Origin: Candidatus Omnitrophota bacterium
GTDB taxonomy: Bacteria; Omnitrophota; Gorgyraeia; Gygaellales; Profunditerraquicolaceae
Length of the DNA: 8,164 bases
NCBI GenBank assembly: GCA_028716305.1
Contig: JAQUQA010000049.1
Span: forward strand, 1-8,164
Direction: 5' to 3'
The number at the start of each line of letters is the position of its first letter. Within the stretch, counting starts at the first letter, position 1. Below the pieces are notes generated by a model that was not told the origin of the DNA, ran no database searches, and saw nothing but the letters and a program-made list of their open reading frames with translations. The position numbers and the translations under genes were made by a program. Shown in pieces: positions 1 to 7,309 of the stretch.

Positions 1-35
1 CTGCGGATGTTGTCGAGATAGCGAACCTCAGATAA
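1..35 (+). CDS. possible 3' end of an unidentified upstream gene (partial)
   Basis: Reading from base 3, ten codons (ending ...VVEIANLR) run to a TAA stop at 33-35. GC content is about 53% over 1-32 and falls to about 28% over 33-75, as expected at a coding-to-spacer boundary. Too little protein is visible to name a family. A competing reading exists: on the minus strand an ATG at 65-63 opens a frame that runs off the left edge (MDSILGRK...), but it has no visible ribosome-binding site and would start in the AT-rich stretch. The GC step favours the + strand reading, only weakly. Confidence 0.3.
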   Translation, partial: ADVVEIANLR

Positions 36-75
36 GGATATTTTCCTTCCCAAAATTGAATCCATGTTTTAATCA

Positions 76-2622
76 ATGAAAAATCAAGAGCTCTATTTAA
101 TCGATGCCACGGCCTTTTGCTACCGGGCGTTTTTCGCTCTTTCGGGTTTCGCTACTTCTTTTGGCCAGCCGACAAATGCGGTTTTCGGTTTCGTGAACAT
201 GCTGAACAAGATCCTTAAAGAAAACAAGCCGCAATACCTGGCAGCATGTTTTGATGTCTCGCGCGAAACACAGCGCCAGAAAAAATTCGCGGAGTATAAG
301 ATCCAGCGTCCTCCCATGCCCGATGGGTTAAGCAGCCAGATCCCCCTGATCAAGCAGATTGTCGCCGCTTACGGGATCGCGATCGTCGAAAAAGAGGGGT
401 ATGAGGCGGACGACCTGATCGCCACCCTGGTAGCCAGGGCCAAGGATAAGGGTATCCGTTCGGTGGTGATCAGCTCTGATAAGGACATGCTCCAGCTGGT
501 TGACGATTCCACGGTAGTTTTCAGCCCGTATAAGGATGCCGGCACGCTTTATGACCGTAAAAAGGTATTTGAGCGTTACGAAGTCGAGCCCGGACAGATC
601 ATCGATGTCCTGGCGTTGATGGGGGATAAGATCGATAATATCCCGGGGATCAGCGGAATCGGAGAAAAGACCGCGGTCAACCTGATCCGGGAATTCGGCA
701 GCGTGGAAAAGCTTTTGCGCTCCCCGGAAGCGATCAAGTCAGAAAAGATCAGCAGGGCGATCCAGGAGCATAAGCAGCAGGTCATTCTGAACAAGGAACT
801 GGTTTCTCTGGACCACTCGGTAGCGCTCGATTTTAACCTGGATGATTTTAAGGCCTCAGAACCCGATCGCCAGGAGTTGTTTAAGCTGTTCAAATATCTG
901 GAGTTTAAATCTTTCTTAAAAAACGTTGCCTGTGAAGAAGAGTCGAGGAATTGCCCGCAAGGCACTGAGAAGATAATTACGGACAGAGAGCTAAAGGAGA
1001 TCTTCGCTTCCTCCGGGGAACTGATTTTTTCCTCTCTTCAGCCGCCGTCTGTGGTGATCTGTGCGCAGGAGAAATTTCTTCGCTTGGATCAGCCGCAGGA
1101 TAATTTTAAAGGCATACTCGCCGATCCCGGTATCAGGAAGATCGGGCATGATCTGAAAAAGAGTAAGGTGGCTTTTGCCCGGCAAGGGTTTGATCTGGGC
1201 GGGGCGTATTTTGATACAATGATCGCCGCGTATCTGGTGAATCCGTCGCGCGGCTCTTATGAGCTAACCGATTTGGCCTGGGAGTATTTTCAGGAATCGT
1301 ATAATCAGCAGATCCTGTCTGATCAGGTTTCCGCCGGCCTGATCGCGCGTCTCGTCCCCAGGTTGGAAAAAGAATTGGAGGAAAAATCACTATCCGGACT
1401 TTTCCGTGATATCGAGATGCCGCTCGTCGAAGTCCTGGCGGAGATGGAAAATAACGGCATAAAGCTGGATTTAGCGGTTTTGAAAGAGCTTTCCCTGGAC
1501 CTGGACAAAAGGCTTGCCGAATTAAACAAGGACATTTTTGCGTTGAGCATGACCGAGTTTAACATCAATTCCCCAAAACAGCTCCGCGAGGTCCTCTTTG
1601 AAAAATTAAAGCTTCCCGTGGTCAAGCGCACCAAGACAGGCGCGTCTACGGATGAGGAGGTCTTACGCAAGCTTGCCGCCAAGCATGAATTACCGGCGAT
1701 GATCCTGGAATACCGGCAAATGATGAAGCTCAAGACTACTTATGTGGATACCCTTCCCGGGCTGATAGATAAAACAAGCGGCAAGATACATACTTCTTTT
1801 AACCAGACCGGCACAGAAACCGGGCGTTTGAGTTCCGCGAATCCCAATCTGCAGAATATCCCGGTTAAGAGCGAAATCGGCAGCCGGATTAGGAAGGCGA
1901 TTATCGTTTCCGATGAGAAAAATTTTATGCTCGCCTTCGATTATTCCCAGATCGAATTAAGGATCCTGGCGCACATCTCCAAAGACGCGCAACTGGTCAG
2001 TGCCTTTAAGCAAGAAAAGGATGTTCATCGGATTACCGCCGCGCTGATCTATGGCCTGGATGAAAAAGAGGTAACCGACCAGATGCGCGAGATGGCCAAG
2101 CGGATAAACTTCGCGATCATTTACGGGCTTTCCGCATACGGGTTATCGCGAGATTTGAACATCTCGCATGAAGAATCGCAGCAATTCATCGACGCCTATT
2201 TTTTGCGTTACCCCGGGGTTAAAGACTATATCGATAGCCAGATCAAACGGGCCGAGCAGTCCGGGTTTGTCACTACGATTATGGGCCGGCGCCGCTATCT
2301 GCCGGAGATCAACAATAAGAACCTGGCTGTCCGCCAGTTCGCCCAGCGCCAGGCGGTAAATACGCCGATCCAGGGTTCAGCCAGCGACCTGATCAAGCTG
2401 GCGATGATCCAGATCCATAACCGGATCGAATCGGATGGCCTGCAAAGCAGAATGCTTATCCAGATTCATGACGAACTTGTCTTTGAGGTACCTCCGCAGG
2501 AGTTTGCGCAGGCCGTCGCCTTGATCAAGGACAAGATGGAAAATGTTTTAACGCTCGATGTCCCCATTCGCGTCGGTATCAAGGAAGGAAAGAACTGGTT
2601 AAAGATGCGCGAGGTTAAATGA
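76..2622 (+). CDS. polA: DNA polymerase I (5' nuclease + inactive exo domain + family A polymerase)
   Basis: Family A DNA polymerase for Okazaki fragment maturation and excision-repair gap filling. The N-terminal 5' nuclease (about residues 1-290) keeps its metal-binding acids: D10, D60, E110/D112/D113, D135/D137 and D184/D187, followed by the helix-hairpin-helix segment GISGIGEKTA (191-200). The middle domain (about 295-440) folds like the 3'-5' exonuclease (FDTMIAAYLVNP, 379-390) but lacks the DxE motif and the later aspartates, so proofreading is predicted absent. The polymerase domain (about 445-848) has motif A DYSQIELR (622-629), the O-helix with R671, K675, F679 and Y683, and motif C HDE (798-800). 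F679 matches E. coli F762, the residue type that discriminates against dideoxynucleotides. At 848 residues it is slightly shorter than E. coli Pol I. The start is forced: an in-frame TAA lies at 70-72. No Shine-Dalgarno is visible. The stop overlaps the glgA start. Confidence 0.97.
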   Translation: MKNQELYLIDATAFCYRAFFALSGFATSFGQPTNAVFGFVNMLNKILKENKPQYLAACFDVSRETQRQKKFAEYKIQRPPMPDGLSSQIPLIKQIVAAYGIAIVEKEGYEADDLIATLVARAKDKGIRSVVISSDKDMLQLVDDSTVVFSPYKDAGTLYDRKKVFERYEVEPGQIIDVLALMGDKIDNIPGISGIGEKTAVNLIREFGSVEKLLRSPEAIKSEKISRAIQEHKQQVILNKELVSLDHSVALDFNLDDFKASEPDRQELFKLFKYLEFKSFLKNVACEEESRNCPQGTEKIITDRELKEIFASSGELIFSSLQPPSVVICAQEKFLRLDQPQDNFKGILADPGIRKIGHDLKKSKVAFARQGFDLGGAYFDTMIAAYLVNPSRGSYELTDLAWEYFQESYNQQILSDQVSAGLIARLVPRLEKELEEKSLSGLFRDIEMPLVEVLAEMENNGIKLDLAVLKELSLDLDKRLAELNKDIFALSMTEFNINSPKQLREVLFEKLKLPVVKRTKTGASTDEEVLRKLAAKHELPAMILEYRQMMKLKTTYVDTLPGLIDKTSGKIHTSFNQTGTETGRLSSANPNLQNIPVKSEIGSRIRKAIIVSDEKNFMLAFDYSQIELRILAHISKDAQLVSAFKQEKDVHRITAALIYGLDEKEVTDQMREMAKRINFAIIYGLSAYGLSRDLNISHEESQQFIDAYFLRYPGVKDYIDSQIKRAEQSGFVTTIMGRRRYLPEINNKNLAVRQFAQRQAVNTPIQGSASDLIKLAMIQIHNRIESDGLQSRMLIQIHDELVFEVPPQEFAQAVALIKDKMENVLTLDVPIRVGIKEGKNWLKMREVK
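2611..2622 (+). promoter_or_regulatory. polA/glgA translational coupling junction (GAGG site + ATGA overlap)
   Basis: A short GAGG at 2611-2614 lies four bases before the glgA ATG at 2619, inside the last polA codons. The glgA start and the polA TGA share ATGA at 2619-2622. This arrangement usually lets a terminating ribosome restart on the next gene, so glgA output should follow polA translation. The coupling is inferred from geometry. Confidence 0.6.
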
Positions 2623-4010
2623 AGATTGCCATCTGTTCTCCCGAGGTATTCCCGTTTGCCAAGACCGGGGGCCTGGCTGATGTCGCCGGGGCATTGCCTT
2701 TGGTCCTGGAGGAACTGGGAGAGGAAGTAGCGGTGATGATGCCCGCCTATAAGTGCATCAGGCAGGCCGGGGCAGATATCCGCAAACTCAATAAGGATAT
2801 TTCCTTTAGCGTAATCGGCGGTAAAACCAAGATTTACTTCCTTGAAAACGAAAAGTTATTCTCGCGCGAAGGCATCTATGGGGATAAGCACGGCGACTAT
2901 CCGGATAACCTTGAGCGGTTCTCTTTTTATTGCCGGGGCGCCCTGAAACTTTTAAAAGAAATCGGCTTTGCCGCCGAAATCATCCATCTCCATGACTGGC
3001 AGGCCTGTCTTATCCCGGTTTATCTGAAAGATAAATATTCCTCCGACGATTTTTACCGCCGGACAAAGACACTGCTGACGATCCATAACCTGGGTTATCA
3101 GGGGATTTTTCCCAAGGAGGAGTTTGCCGGGCTGGGCCTGGATAAAAAGACCTTCGGCATCAACGGCCTGGAGTATTACGGAAAGATCAATCTCCTGAAA
3201 GGAGGGTTGCTTTACGCCGACCTGATCAATACCGTCAGCCCCGCTTACAGCAGGGAGATCCAGACCGAAGAACTGGGTTTTGGGCTGCAGGGTATCCTGA
3301 AAAATCAGAGTAACAGGATCTTTGGCATTTTAAACGGAGTGGATTATAAGATCTGGGATCCGCGCACCGATCGGCATATCACCAGGAATTATTCCGCGCT
3401 TGATCCGGGGCCCAAGGCGGAAAATAAAGCCGAGTTGCAGAAGATCTGCGGGTTCAAAGCGGATCCCGGGGTGCCTTTATTCGCTATCGTCTCCCGTCTG
3501 GCCGAGCAGAAGGGGTTTGATATCTTAAGCGAGGCGATCGATGCCATTTGCGCCATGCGGCTGCAACTGGTCATTCTGGGGGAGGGTGAGGCAAAGTACC
3601 GGCAGCTCCTGCAGAAAGCGGCAAAAAAACACGCGCAGAATATCAGTGTGCATTTTAAATTTGACGAGCCGCTGGCACACCAGATCTATGCCGGCGCGGA
3701 TATCTTCGTGATGCCTTCCCGCTATGAGCCTTGCGGCCTGGGGCAGCTGATCGCCTACAAATACGGCGCTATCCCCCTGGTCTTTAAAACCGGCGGGCTG
3801 GCCGATACCGTAACAGATAAAAGCGGTTTTGTTTTCGAGCGTTACCATAAGGATGATTTGATCCGTGAATTTGCCAGGGGGGTCGAGGCCTTCCGCGACA
3901 AAAAAAGCTGGGCAGCCCTGGTGCGCCAGGCGATGCAGTTTGATTATTCCTGGGTAGAGTCGGGAAAAAAATATCTGGAACTTTACAGGAAAGCGGTAGA
4001 AGTCAGATGA
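2619..4010 (+). CDS. glgA: glycogen/starch synthase, GT5 family
   Basis: Transfers glucose from a nucleotide sugar (ADP-glucose in most bacteria) to the growing end of an alpha-1,4-glucan; cytoplasmic, glycogen synthesis. The N-terminal Rossmann domain opens with KTGGLADV (15-22), the GT5 signature that contacts the nucleotide sugar. HDW (125-127) and TIHNLGYQG (154-162) follow. The C-terminal domain has SRLAEQKG (292-299) with the conserved Arg and Lys for phosphate contacts, PSRYEPCGLGQL (366-377) with the catalytic-site glutamate E370, and a second TGGLADTV (390-397). Length 463 is near the usual 475-485, with no extra starch-binding domain. Donor preference, ADP- or UDP-glucose, cannot be read from these motifs. 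It follows polA with a 4-nt overlap. No other glycogen gene is in view, so this looks like a lone glgA in a housekeeping cluster. Confidence 0.96.
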   Translation: MKIAICSPEVFPFAKTGGLADVAGALPLVLEELGEEVAVMMPAYKCIRQAGADIRKLNKDISFSVIGGKTKIYFLENEKLFSREGIYGDKHGDYPDNLERFSFYCRGALKLLKEIGFAAEIIHLHDWQACLIPVYLKDKYSSDDFYRRTKTLLTIHNLGYQGIFPKEEFAGLGLDKKTFGINGLEYYGKINLLKGGLLYADLINTVSPAYSREIQTEELGFGLQGILKNQSNRIFGILNGVDYKIWDPRTDRHITRNYSALDPGPKAENKAELQKICGFKADPGVPLFAIVSRLAEQKGFDILSEAIDAICAMRLQLVILGEGEAKYRQLLQKAAKKHAQNISVHFKFDEPLAHQIYAGADIFVMPSRYEPCGLGQLIAYKYGAIPLVFKTGGLADTVTDKSGFVFERYHKDDLIREFARGVEAFRDKKSWAALVRQAMQFDYSWVESGKKYLELYRKAVEVR

Positions 4011-4023
4011 CAGAAATAATAAA

Positions 4024-4058
4024 TACTAAACGCTAATCGCTAACCGCTAACCGCTAAA
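4024..4058. repeat. 7-bp tandem array, core CGCTAA, between glgA and coaE
   Basis: CGCTAA recurs at 4031, 4038, 4045 and 4052, exactly every 7 bases. A degenerate copy (TACTAA) at 4024 is in the same phase. The seventh base varies (T, C, C, A). The array takes up most of the 55-bp spacer and ends 7 bases before the coaE ATG. Because each unit holds TAA and the period is 7, stops fall in all three forward frames. One of them, at 4048-4050, is in frame with coaE and fixes its start. Same period and same 6+1 design as the arrays at 5928, 7568, 7770 and 8118. Confidence 0.9.
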
Positions 4059-4065
4059 AGATTGC

Positions 4066-4680
4066 ATGAAGAATAAACCTAAGAAAGGCGCAAAGTTTAT
4101 CATCGGAATTACCGGTTCATTCGGCAGCGGCAAGAGCACGCTTGCCGGTCTCTTGGCCGGCCGGGATACATTGCTCATTGATGCCGATAAGATTGCCCGC
4201 GCTTTGCTCAAGAAGGGTTCCCGAACATACTTAAAACTGGTTAATATTTTCGGTAAGGGGATTTTAAGACCGGATTCCTCTATTGACCGCAGAAAATTAT
4301 CCGGCCTGGTGTTTGCCGATAAGCAGGCTTTGCGTAAATTAAATAGGGTCGTGCATCCGCAGGTGATCCGCGAGATTAAAGATAAAATCTCCCGAAGCGC
4401 AAAGTCCCGGGTGGTCCTGGATGCTCCACTTTTGATCGAGGCCGGCCTGGAAAAGATTTGTGATTGCGTGGTAGTGGTAAAAATAAGCCGGCAGCAGCAG
4501 ATTAAACGGCTGCGGAAGAAACTCGGATTTTCCGCAAACCAGGTGTCGGCGAGGTCCGCCGCGCAGTTGCCGCTTTCCGTTAAACTCCGCAAGGCGGATT
4601 TTATCATAGATAACAGTAAGGGTTTAAAGGAGACAAGAAAACAGGTAAGTAAAATCAGGAGGTTATTGTGGAAAAGCTAG
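4066..4680 (+). CDS. coaE: dephospho-CoA kinase
   Basis: Last step of coenzyme A synthesis: phosphorylates the 3'-hydroxyl of the ribose in dephospho-CoA using ATP; cytoplasmic. The P-loop is GSFGSGKST (17-25), a small departure from the usual GGIGSGKS. DADKIAR (39-45) corresponds to the substrate-binding aspartate segment, and [13 protein letters not shown] (116-128) is the Walker-B-like strand and loop. RLRKKLGFS...AAQLP...KADFIIDNS (148-184) is the LID and C-terminal signature. Length 204 is typical. About ten basic residues ([10 protein letters not shown]) precede the first strand, slightly longer than usual. ATG 4066 is the only usable start, since an in-frame TAA from the upstream array lies at 4048-4050. 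There is no real Shine-Dalgarno, only AAAAG at 4056-4060. Its end overlaps rho by 13 bases. Confidence 0.95.
   Translation: MKNKPKKGAKFIIGITGSFGSGKSTLAGLLAGRDTLLIDADKIARALLKKGSRTYLKLVNIFGKGILRPDSSIDRRKLSGLVFADKQALRKLNRVVHPQVIREIKDKISRSAKSRVVLDAPLLIEAGLEKICDCVVVVKISRQQQIKRLRKKLGFSANQVSARSAAQLPLSVKLRKADFIIDNSKGLKETRKQVSKIRRLLWKS
4657..4662 (+). promoter_or_regulatory. strong ribosome-binding site for rho (AGGAGG)
   Basis: A perfect AGGAGG lies five bases before the GTG at 4668, within the last coaE codons. It decides the rho start: the next methionine codon (residue 12) has no such site, and GTG gives the full Rho N-terminal domain. Confidence 0.85.
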
Positions 4681-5924
4681 ATATCGGAAAACTAAAACAA
4701 ATGAAGATCACTGAACTGAACAAGCTCGCCAAGGAGTTAAACGTCAACGGCCTCAGTGGAGTAAAGAAACAGGATCTCATCTTTAAAATTCTTCAGGCCC
4801 AGGCGGAAAAGGAAGGCTTGATGTTCGGTGAGGGGATTTTAGAGATTCTCCCGGAGGGTTTCGGGTTCTTGCGTTCGCCCAACTATAATTATTTGCCCTG
4901 TCCGGACGATATTTATATCTCCCCCTCGCAGATCCGAAAGTTCGACCTGCGCACCGGGGATACGGTCAGCGGTGAGATCCGCCCGCCGAAAGAAGGGGAA
5001 AAATATTTCGCCCTGCTTAAGGTCCAGGCGGTCAATTTTGAGAATCCGGAGGATTCCAAAGAAAAGGTGCTTTTTGATAATCTGACCCCCGTTTATCCCC
5101 GGGAGCAATTTGTGCTGGAAACCGCCCCGCACGATATTTCGATGCGGATCATGGATCTTTTGACGCCGATCGGCAAAGGGCAGCGCGGCCTGATCGTCGC
5201 CCAGCCTTACAGCGGAAAGACCGTATTGCTGCAAAAGATCGCCAATGCTATAATACACAACAATCCCGACGTGATCATCATCGTCCTTTTGATCGATGAG
5301 CGCCCGGAAGAGGTTACCGATATGCAGCGTAACGTCAAGGGTGAGGTAATCTCCTCTACTTTTGACGAACCGCCGGAGAGGCATGTCCAGGTAGCCGAGA
5401 TTGTCCTGGAAAAGGCGAAACGCCTGGTGGAACATAAGCGCGATGTCGTCGTGCTTTTAGACAGTATCACCCGTCTGGCGCGCGCCTACAACTCGGTTGT
5501 CCCGCACAGCGGCAAGGTGTTATCCGGCGGTATTGATTCCAACGCCCTGCAAAAACCCAAGAGGTTCTTCGGGGCCGCCCGCGCCATCGAAGAAGGAGGG
5601 AGCCTGACGATCATCGCCACGGCCCTGGTTGATACCGGCAGCCGCATGGATGAAGTTATTTTTGAAGAGTTCAAAGGCACGGGTAACATGGAACTACAAC
5701 TGGACAGAAATCTCTTCCAGCGCAGGATCTATCCGGCACTCGACATCAAGCGCTCCAACACCAGGCATGAAGAGCTGCTGCTGAAACAGGAAACCCTGCA
5801 GAAGGCCTGGATCTTAAGAAAGGTCCTCAATGAACTCAGCAATGTCGAGGCAATGGAGCTGTTGATCGAGAAGTTGTCTAAGACGAAGAATAATCAGGAA
5901 TTTTTAGGGAGCATGAATCAGTAA
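4668..5924 (+). CDS. rho: transcription termination factor Rho
   Basis: Hexameric RNA-dependent ATPase/helicase that pulls nascent RNA and dismantles elongation complexes. An N-terminal helical Rho_N segment (about 1-50) is followed by the OB-fold RNA-binding domain (51-125) with GFGFLRS (64-70) and the conserved [11 protein letters not shown] stretch (80-90). The ATPase core has Walker A AQPYSGKT (178-185), E211/R212 (DERPEEV), Walker B LLDSITR (263-269), the Q-loop region [14 protein letters not shown] (292-305), the R-loop region [11 protein letters not shown] (333-343) and arginine finger R366. Length is 418 against 419 in E. coli, and core numbering coincides. There is no N-terminal insertion of the kind seen in actinobacteria and some other phyla. 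Odd point: Walker A has Q179, Y181 and S182 where E. coli has P179, K181 and A182; K184 and T185 remain. GTG start with a strong ribosome-binding site, overlapping coaE by 13 nt. Confidence 0.98.
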   Translation: MEKLDIGKLKQMKITELNKLAKELNVNGLSGVKKQDLIFKILQAQAEKEGLMFGEGILEILPEGFGFLRSPNYNYLPCPDDIYISPSQIRKFDLRTGDTVSGEIRPPKEGEKYFALLKVQAVNFENPEDSKEKVLFDNLTPVYPREQFVLETAPHDISMRIMDLLTPIGKGQRGLIVAQPYSGKTVLLQKIANAIIHNNPDVIIIVLLIDERPEEVTDMQRNVKGEVISSTFDEPPERHVQVAEIVLEKAKRLVEHKRDVVVLLDSITRLARAYNSVVPHSGKVLSGGIDSNALQKPKRFFGAARAIEEGGSLTIIATALVDTGSRMDEVIFEEFKGTGNMELQLDRNLFQRRIYPALDIKRSNTRHEELLLKQETLQKAWILRKVLNELSNVEAMELLIEKLSKTKNNQEFLGSMNQ

Positions 5925-5927
5925 CTT

Positions 5928-6000
5928 GCGTACAGCGTTCGGCGTTCGGCGTTCCGCGTATAAAGCGTTCACCGTTCTCAGAACGCTGAACGCAGAACGC
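5928..6000. repeat. inverted composite 7-bp array, core GCGTTC / GAACGC, between rho and rpmE
   Basis: Forward units lie at 5928 (GCGTAC), 5935, 5942, 5949 (GCGTTC three times) and 5956 (GCGTAT), strictly every 7 bases. After a 2-base shift come GCGTTC at 5965 and CCGTTC at 5972. The core is then inverted: GAACGC at 5981, 5988 and 5995. The two halves can fold: 5935-5954 pairs with 5981-6000 (18 Watson-Crick pairs, one G-U, one mismatch, 26-nt loop). Alternatively 5965-5977 pairs with 5981-5993 (12 pairs, one mismatch, 3-nt loop). Both use the same right arm and so exclude each other. No T-tract follows, so this is not a standard intrinsic terminator. Confidence 0.9.
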
Positions 6001-6020
6001 AAAAACGAAACATCTATTTA

Positions 6021-6026
6021 AGGAGG
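6021..6026 (+). promoter_or_regulatory. strong ribosome-binding site for rpmE (AGGAGG)
   Basis: A perfect AGGAGG lies seven bases before the rpmE ATG at 6034. It is 20 bases beyond the end of the upstream hairpin-forming array and so is not hidden by either predicted stem. This fits the high output expected of a ribosomal protein. Confidence 0.85.
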
Positions 6027-6033
6027 TAATACA

Positions 6034-6237
6034 ATGAAAGAAAAAATCCATCCCAAGTATCAGGATTGCGTGGTGGTATGTGCCTGTGGCAACACCATCC
6101 ATACGCGTTCTACTAAGCCGAACATCCGGGTGGAGGTTTGTTCCGCCTGTCATCCGTTTTTTACCGGTAAACAAAAGTTTGTCGATTCTGCCGGGCGCGT
6201 GGATAAGTTCATGAAAAAATATAACAAGAATAAATAA
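6034..6237 (+). CDS. rpmE: 50S ribosomal protein L31, zinc-binding type
   Basis: Small protein of the large ribosomal subunit that helps bridge the two subunits through the central protuberance. Hallmarks are the N-terminal MKEKIHPKY, the CHPFFTGKQ motif (39-47) and the [10 protein letters not shown] tail (54-63). The four zinc ligands of the C+ type are all present: C16, C18, C36 and C39, with an extra C12. It is therefore the zinc-containing paralogue, not the zinc-free form induced under zinc starvation. Length 67 is normal. It has its own strong ribosome-binding site behind a 109-bp spacer from rho, and prfA starts 13 bases after its stop. Confidence 0.97.
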   Translation: MKEKIHPKYQDCVVVCACGNTIHTRSTKPNIRVEVCSACHPFFTGKQKFVDSAGRVDKFMKKYNKNK

Positions 6238-6250
6238 TTGATATTTATCT

Positions 6251-7309
6251 ATGTTTGAACAGCTGGAGAAATTCGAAAAACGCTACCTTGAGTTGGAAGA
6301 ACTCCTGGCTTCCCCGGAAGTACTTGCCAATAAAGAAATATGCAACCGCTACGCCAAGGAACTTGCCGACCTGAGGGAACCGGTTTCTCTTTTCCGCGAT
6401 TATAAAAAGGTGTCCCAAGAGGCCGAGGAATTAAGAATGATTTCCGGACAGAAGCATGATCTGGAATTTCTTGATCTGGCCAGGAAGGAACTGAAAGAGC
6501 TGGAGTCGAAAAAATCGGAGCTGGAAAGCAGGCTTAAAATTATTCTGGCTCCGGAAGATACGGATCTCGGCCGGGATATCATTGTGGAGATTCGTCAGGG
6601 TACCGGAGGGAACGAGGCCGGGCTTTTTGCCGCCGATCTTTACCGGATGTATACAAAATACGCCGCCAATAAAGGCTGGTCGGTGGAATTGATGTCCGCC
6701 AGTACCAATGATTCCGGAGGCTTTAAGGATGTCGCCTTCAGCGTCAAGGGGAAAGAGGCGTATAAACGGCTCAAGTTTGAAAGCGGGGTGCACCGCGTGC
6801 AACGGGTGCCGGTCACCGAGGCGCAAGGCAGGATCCATACCTCTACCGCTACGGTCGCGGTGCTGGTAGAACCCCAGGAATTGGATTTGGCTATCGACGC
6901 AAAGGACTTAAGGATCGACACCTACCGTTCCAGCGGCCCGGGAGGGCAACATATGCAGAAGACGGATTCGGCGGTCAGGATTACGCATATCCCTACCGGC
7001 ACGGTAGTGGCCTGCCAGGATGAACGCTCGCAGATAAAGAATAAGGCAAAGGCGATGAGGATCTTAAGGGCTAGGATTCTCGATAACCGCCAGCAGGAGG
7101 AGATGAAAAGATTCTCCCAGGAGCGCAAGTCCCAGATCGGTACAGGTGACCGCAGCGAGAAGATCCGTACCTATAACTTTCCGGACCGCCGGGTGACCGA
7201 CCACCGGATAAATTTTACCTCGCACCGGCTGGAGGCCGTGCTTGAGGGAAACATGGATGAGCTTTCGGATGCCTTGATCAAGGCCGCGCAAGAGAAAAAA
7301 AATGAATGA
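6251..7309 (+). CDS. prfA: peptide chain release factor 1 (RF1)
   Basis: Recognises UAA and UAG in the ribosomal A site and triggers peptide release. The N-terminal helical domain 1 (about 1-105) is coiled-coil rich (FEKRYLELEELL). The codon-reading tripeptide is PVT (187-189), the PxT form that marks RF1 rather than the SPF of RF2, inside VQRVPVTEAQGRIHTST (183-199). The catalytic GGQ is at 231-233 in SSGPGGQHMQKTDSAVRITH; the usual flank is HVNxTDSA, so M235 and Q236 are mild departures. Length 352 is slightly short of the usual 355-360. ATG 6251 is the only option because an in-frame TGA lies at 6239-6241. The 13-base leader is AT-rich with no Shine-Dalgarno. It overlaps prmC, whose product methylates Q233. 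Confidence 0.97.
   Translation: MFEQLEKFEKRYLELEELLASPEVLANKEICNRYAKELADLREPVSLFRDYKKVSQEAEELRMISGQKHDLEFLDLARKELKELESKKSELESRLKIILAPEDTDLGRDIIVEIRQGTGGNEAGLFAADLYRMYTKYAANKGWSVELMSASTNDSGGFKDVAFSVKGKEAYKRLKFESGVHRVQRVPVTEAQGRIHTSTATVAVLVEPQELDLAIDAKDLRIDTYRSSGPGGQHMQKTDSAVRITHIPTGTVVACQDERSQIKNKAKAMRILRARILDNRQQEEMKRFSQERKSQIGTGDRSEKIRTYNFPDRRVTDHRINFTSHRLEAVLEGNMDELSDALIKAAQEKKNE

Noticed and set aside
10..43. Sigma-70 promoter before polA
   Set aside because: TTGTCG at 10-15 has only a poor -10 match (TAAGGA) at the right spacing; not better than chance.
36..50. Small hairpin (AAGGA ... TCCTT) upstream of polA
   Set aside because: Only five base pairs and no T-tract; too weak to call a terminator.
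1..65. Divergent minus-strand gene starting at 65
   Set aside because: The frame is open to the edge, but it has no ribosome-binding site and the GC drop after base 32 fits a + strand gene end better; cannot be fully excluded.
4047..4607. Long minus-strand open frame antisense to coaE
   Set aside because: The opposite strand encodes a full, motif-complete dephospho-CoA kinase; the antisense product is low-complexity Ser/Arg/Leu-rich with no recognisable domain.
5965..6000. Intrinsic terminator after rho
   Set aside because: The hairpin is real, but neither strand has a T-tract immediately after the stem; the structure is explained by the inverted heptamer array.
5928..6000. CRISPR array
   Set aside because: Units are 7 bp, directly adjacent and without spacers; there are no cas genes.
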